A DNA stretch of 64,000 bases from Thermoplasmata archaeon (lineage in GTDB: Archaea; Thermoplasmatota; Thermoplasmata; Lutacidiplasmatales; UBA184): contig JAKIWV010000002.1 in NCBI GenBank assembly GCA_022749815.1, forward strand, positions 506,478 through 570,477. Reading direction: 5' to 3'. How positions within the stretch are numbered: the first letter of the stretch is position 1; each line of letters starts with the position of its first letter. Shown here one piece after another: positions 61,118-64,000 of this stretch. Under the pieces are notes generated by a model. It had not been told where the DNA came from and ran no database searches. It saw only the letters and a program-made list of their open reading frames with translations. The translations under genes were made by a program, and so were the position numbers.

Positions 61118-61828
61118 ATGAAGCGGTCTAAGCTACCGGTCCCTCCGAAGCGGAGGATAGGCCGGAAACATTCCCCGGCCGACCGAAATCGTCCGATCCC
61201 ATGCGAGGAGGGCTGCGGCTGCAAGGTTCTTCCTGGCCACGGATTCCTCGCGGCGATTGATGGGGTGGTCTACCACTTCTGCTGTGTAGATTGCGCCGAC
61301 TCGTATCAGGAGAATCTCCAAACGGAGGCCGCAAGGGTGATCCGGGAGCGCGTCGGCCCGGGCATGCGCGTCGCGGACGTAGGCTGCGGTTCCGGGTTCT
61401 ACACCGCAGAACTGGCGGACCGGGTCGGTCCTGACGGGCAGGTGTTCGCCGTTGATTCGTCCGCCACGAACGTTGGCCGAACGGAAGAGTACCTCACACG
61501 CCGCGGACTCAGAAACCGTGTGACCACGTTGACCGCCCCGACCGGGAGCCTCACGGCGATCCCGAGCGGAGGGCTCGATTTTCTCCTAAGCAGCGACGCC
61601 CTCTGCTGCACGAGCGAGCGTTCCACGGCTTTCCGGGAGATCGCTCGTGTCCTCCGACCGGGGGCGGTAGCGTACCTGCGCGTGTCGGAAGACTCTCCGA
61701 GGAGTGTCCGCCCGCTTTCCACACGCGAACGAGAGCTGCGGATCGCCCCTTTCGAACGGCTCGCCGGCGGCCACGGAGCGGGGTCGCGCTGGGCGATCCT
61801 CCGAAATCCACCGGCGACAGGACCGTAA
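61118..61828 (+). CDS. Metal-site (TRASH/YHS-like) domain fused to SAM methyltransferase
   Basis: 236 residues from ATG 61118 (TTG 61103 also in frame). Residues about 25-65 hold a six-Cys module: C29, C33, C35, then C55, C56 and C59 in FCCVDCADSYQE, with the aromatic YHFC strand typical of TRASH/YHS heavy-metal domains. From about residue 83 a class I methyltransferase starts: RVADVGCGSGFYTAEL (motif I), FAVDSS (II), DFLLSSDALCCTSERS, and VLRPGAVAYLRVSE. A metal-binding head on a methyltransferase recalls ArsM-type metalloid methylation, but the layout differs. Confidence 0.72.
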   Translation: MKRSKLPVPPKRRIGRKHSPADRNRPIPCEEGCGCKVLPGHGFLAAIDGVVYHFCCVDCADSYQENLQTEAARVIRERVGPGMRVADVGCGSGFYTAELADRVGPDGQVFAVDSSATNVGRTEEYLTRRGLRNRVTTLTAPTGSLTAIPSGGLDFLLSSDALCCTSERSTAFREIARVLRPGAVAYLRVSEDSPRSVRPLSTRERELRIAPFERLAGGHGAGSRWAILRNPPATGP

Positions 61829-62587
61829 GTGATCTCCCTCAGGGCGTGCCCACTTTCCGTCGCGAAGTGAGGGGATCTGAATCGGGCACGATTCGGGACA
61901 GCCGGGGCGGGCATCCTTCCTGGCCGGACGAAATGGGTTGGCTATTCGAACCCCCGGGGGGCGTGGACACCGACCAGTCCATCACCTCCGACCGGAGGCG
62001 CCGGCGTTCGCGGGGAGGACCGACGACCGGAACCCCTTAGAGCCCACTCTCATGGCGGGATCTACTGGGCTCCTTTTACCGAACCGTCCCCGTGAGGTCG
62101 GGAGCCGGAGGCGCTGCCCCTGGTCATTCCTCAAAGTCGGCCGGTCACGGGGGTTCGTGCCCACAATAGGTCGAATCCCTCACGCACGACCACCCCAATC
62201 CGCGAGCCACTCCCCCATCTCTCGAGGTCGGTACTTTCCAGCCGGGTGGAGCCGCTGACCGCACGACCCAAATCCTAAAACCGTGGGTTTGTTCGACGGC
62301 CGGGGGAGCCAGGCACGCAGCACTCTGAGTCGAGCTCCCCCCGTGCTTCAGGGCGCGCCCGTCGCCCCGTAGTCGCCCGCACGGGTCGCTCCGCCGCTCG
62401 GGACCCGAGGACTAGGCCGCGCACCCAAAGGTCCCGCGGGCGCAAGAAAGGGCGGGCGGAACCCCCCGTCTCCGAACAGCCGGCGAAGGCTGAGCTCGAC
62501 TCACTGGCCGCCGAGCTCGACTGGCACCAACCGTCGGAGCTCCGGCCCGACCGTCCGCCGCGGGTCGTCGGTCGAAGACTCCGCATC
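61829..62587. other. Long intergenic region; open frame precedes the glycosyltransferase
   Basis: About 760 nt. It contains the second 13-bp tRNA-Ala repeat at 61970-61982. From about 62279 the frame leading into the glycosyltransferase is open with no ATG or GTG; the last part has protein character (for instance EQPAKAELDSLAAELDWHQP), so the coding region may begin upstream at an unusual start. Otherwise nothing recognised. Confidence 0.4.
61970..61982 (+). repeat. 13-bp direct repeat, distal copy of tRNA-Ala 3' end
   Basis: CCGACCAGTCCAT, identical to 58923-58935. Not part of a foldable tRNA here. Candidate distal att site of a roughly 3-kb integrated segment. Confidence 0.55.
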
Positions 62588-63715
62588 TTGATGATTGGTT
62601 GGGAGTGGCCGCCCAGCCACTCGGGCGGGCTGGGGGTTCACTGCTTCGAACTCTGCAAGGAACTGACGAAGATGGGACATCGCGTAACATTCCTCTCCCC
62701 GTTTCCTGGACCGTACACGCCGGTCGACGGGGTCGCCTTCCGGTGCCCGGCGGATGAACCGGAGGAACCGTACCCGGGGGCGTACGCCATCGGGGGTTCG
62801 CCCGGGAGTTGGCACGAGGGGGACATCGAACACTTCAACGCCTGGATTGCCGCATTTCCTATCGACGACCATCAGGTGATCCACGTCCACGACTGGTTTG
62901 GGACCGTCGGGGCGACCGAACTCGCCCGCCGCTCGGGCCGGTCGCTCGTGATGACCGTCCACTCCACGGAGTACGACCGGTCCCTCGGCAATCCGTGGCG
63001 AGAAATCCTGGCTCGGGAGCGGTTCGGCATTGTGAGAGCCGACCGCGTCATTGCCGTGAGCGAGCACTTGAAACGGCAACTCGTCGATCGCTACGCCGCC
63101 CCGCCCGACAAGATCCGCGTGATCTACAATGCCGTTCGACCGAGCGAGCGGTTGGCGGCTCTTTCCGGCTCTACCAGGATTGTCCTCTATCTGGGCCGCC
63201 TCGCGGCGATGAAGGGTGTCGATACGTTTCTGCGCGCCGCCGCCCGTGTCGCGACGAGAGAACCGCACCCGCTCTTTGTCGTCGCGGGAGAGGGCCCCGA
63301 GTTCGGTCGTCTCCTCATCCTGGCGGCCCACCTCGGTCTCGCCGACCGAGTACTCTTCCTGGGGAAGGTCACCGAGGAGGAACGGATTACGCTCCTCGCT
63401 TCGTCCTCGGTCTTCGTTCTCCCCTCAGTCGTCGAACCGTTCGGCATCGCCGCAGCGGAAGCGATGGCGGCCGGCATCCCTGCCATCGTGTCGAAGACGA
63501 GCGGCGTCGCAGAGATCACCGACAGCGTCTTCACCGTCGACTTCTGGGACATCGACGAGTTCGCGAGTCGCATCTCCGAGCTCCTAGAGTACCCGGCCCT
63601 CCGACGTGCGATGGGGGAGGCGGGCCGACGCTCGATGAGCCGGGAGGGCTGGGAGGAGCGCGCGCTTCAGACCGTTGGGGTATACTTCGAACTCGTCTCA
63701 GGCGCCCGGAAATGA
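62588..63715 (+). CDS. GT4-family glycosyltransferase, glycogen-synthase-like
   Basis: 375 residues from ATG 62588 (TTG 62585 just before). GT-B fold: N-terminal MMIGWEWPPSHSGGLGVHC with the loop that binds the acceptor/UDP-sugar, VIHVHDWFGTVGA, and the C-terminal nucleotide-binding half LYLGRLAAMKGVD and SVVEPFGIAAAEAMAAG with the EX7E motif. Text and the GGLG loop match archaeal GT4 enzymes that make alpha-1,4-glucan or related polysaccharide. The gene overlaps the GH57 gene by 4 nt, so the two probably act in the same alpha-glucan pathway. Confidence 0.88.
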   Translation: MMIGWEWPPSHSGGLGVHCFELCKELTKMGHRVTFLSPFPGPYTPVDGVAFRCPADEPEEPYPGAYAIGGSPGSWHEGDIEHFNAWIAAFPIDDHQVIHVHDWFGTVGATELARRSGRSLVMTVHSTEYDRSLGNPWREILARERFGIVRADRVIAVSEHLKRQLVDRYAAPPDKIRVIYNAVRPSERLAALSGSTRIVLYLGRLAAMKGVDTFLRAAARVATREPHPLFVVAGEGPEFGRLLILAAHLGLADRVLFLGKVTEEERITLLASSSVFVLPSVVEPFGIAAAEAMAAGIPAIVSKTSGVAEITDSVFTVDFWDIDEFASRISELLEYPALRRAMGEAGRRSMSREGWEERALQTVGVYFELVSGARK

Positions 63716-64000
63716 AGGTCGTCCTCTACTTGCACCTACATCAGCCGTGGCGCCTCGCCCGATTCCGGTACCTCGACCTCGGATCGGGTCGACCGTACAT
63801 CGACGAAGCCCGCAATCTCGACATCTTTCGCGGGATCGCCGACCGCTGCTACCGCCCCACGCTCGCGCGGCTGGCCGACGCCCTCGACACCGACCCGGAT
63901 TTCCGATTCAGCCTCTCCGTGACGGGAACCTACCTTGAACAGGCGGCGAGGGTCGCCCCGGACGTTCTCCAGACGCTCCGGCGCATCGTCCGGACCGGGC
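63712..64000 (+). CDS. Glycoside hydrolase family 57 protein, N-terminal part
   Basis: Starts ATG 63712, overlapping the glycosyltransferase stop (ATGA), and runs off the right edge; about 96 residues are visible. The opening VVLYLHLHQPWRLARFRYLDLG is the GH57 signature with the HxHQP motif that binds near the active site, followed by NLDIFRGIADRCYRPTL and FRFSLSVTGTYLEQ. GH57 enzymes are alpha-amylases, 4-alpha-glucanotransferases or branching enzymes. Which one is not decided by this fragment. Confidence 0.85.
   Translation, partial: MKVVLYLHLHQPWRLARFRYLDLGSGRPYIDEARNLDIFRGIADRCYRPTLARLADALDTDPDFRFSLSVTGTYLEQAARVAPDVLQTLRRIVRTG

Noticed and set aside
61940-61985. A possible degenerate tRNA around the second 13-bp repeat
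   Set aside because: A TTCGAA-like T-loop is present but no acceptor, D or anticodon stems can be formed on either strand.
1-64000. CRISPR arrays, complete insertion sequences or prophage structural genes
   Set aside because: No regularly spaced repeats, no transposase or integrase motifs and no capsid, portal or terminase-like proteins were seen.

Overview
The window is a 64-kb, GC-rich, gene-dense stretch of an archaeal chromosome, most likely from a non-cultivated member of Thermoplasmatota. The archaeal assignment rests on the information and lipid genes: Orc1/Cdc6, archaeal-type S-adenosylmethionine synthetase, Hef/FANCM-type helicase, NreA repair protein, TrmY, diphthine synthase Dph5, the stand-alone glutaminase subunit of GMP synthetase, type-2 (methanogen-type) seryl-tRNA synthetase, and a radical-SAM tetraether lipid synthase. 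Two complete tRNAs (Pro-CGG, Ala-UGC) are present. Many start codons lie about 25-30 nt behind TATA-like boxes, as expected for leaderless archaeal transcripts. The phylum assignment is inference; no rRNA is present.

Layout. 0-11.4 kb: a hydroxyproline-type catabolic pair (FAD oxidoreductase cut by the window edge, DapA-family deaminase), a Cas4/RecB-like nuclease, a methyltransferase, an IsdG-like haem monooxygenase, a small secreted protein bracketed by 24-bp direct repeats, an RHH regulator plus divergent FtsZ pair with a palindromic operator, trmY, three unknown genes, and ribA. 11.4-20.8 kb: a 42-residue protein with 13 cysteines, HAD protein, a phosphorelay kinase with response regulator, a MerB-like protein, a DUF262 protein, pirin with an in-frame tandem repeat, DUF1801 and SWIM proteins. 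20.8-30.8 kb: tetraether synthase, M61 peptidase, thiolase with an HMG-CoA-synthase-like/DUF35 fusion, and a tightly overlapped ubiX-membrane-membrane-guaAA operon. 30.8-37.1 kb: dph5 and a complete kdpFABC-usp potassium operon. 37.2-47.2 kb: hef, serS2, an aldehyde dehydrogenase, HAD, cdc6, metK, a zinc-ribbon membrane protein. 47.2-58.8 kb: nreA, tRNA-Pro, two class III aminotransferases with a methylmalonate/malonate-semialdehyde dehydrogenase, MBL hydrolase, YCII-VOC fusion, a large surface protein, LLM oxidoreductase, Nudix. 58.9-64 kb: tRNA-Ala, a visibly more AT-rich secreted phosphoesterase, a metal-binding-domain/methyltransferase fusion, then a GT4 glycosyltransferase and GH57 enzyme running off the edge.

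Together the genes suggest an organism that degrades amino acids (hydroxyproline, beta-alanine or related amines), makes membrane-spanning tetraether lipids, imports K+ with high affinity, handles haem and thiophilic metals, and stores or remodels alpha-glucan. The most unusual items are the Cys-rich mini-protein at 11.5 kb, the FtsZ homologue with an altered catalytic loop and its RHH partner, the pseudo-HMG-CoA synthase/DUF35 fusion, the metal-site methyltransferase, the repeat-bracketed segments next to tRNA-Ala and at 5-6 kb, and three convergent gene pairs whose stop codons interlock in a CTAG.
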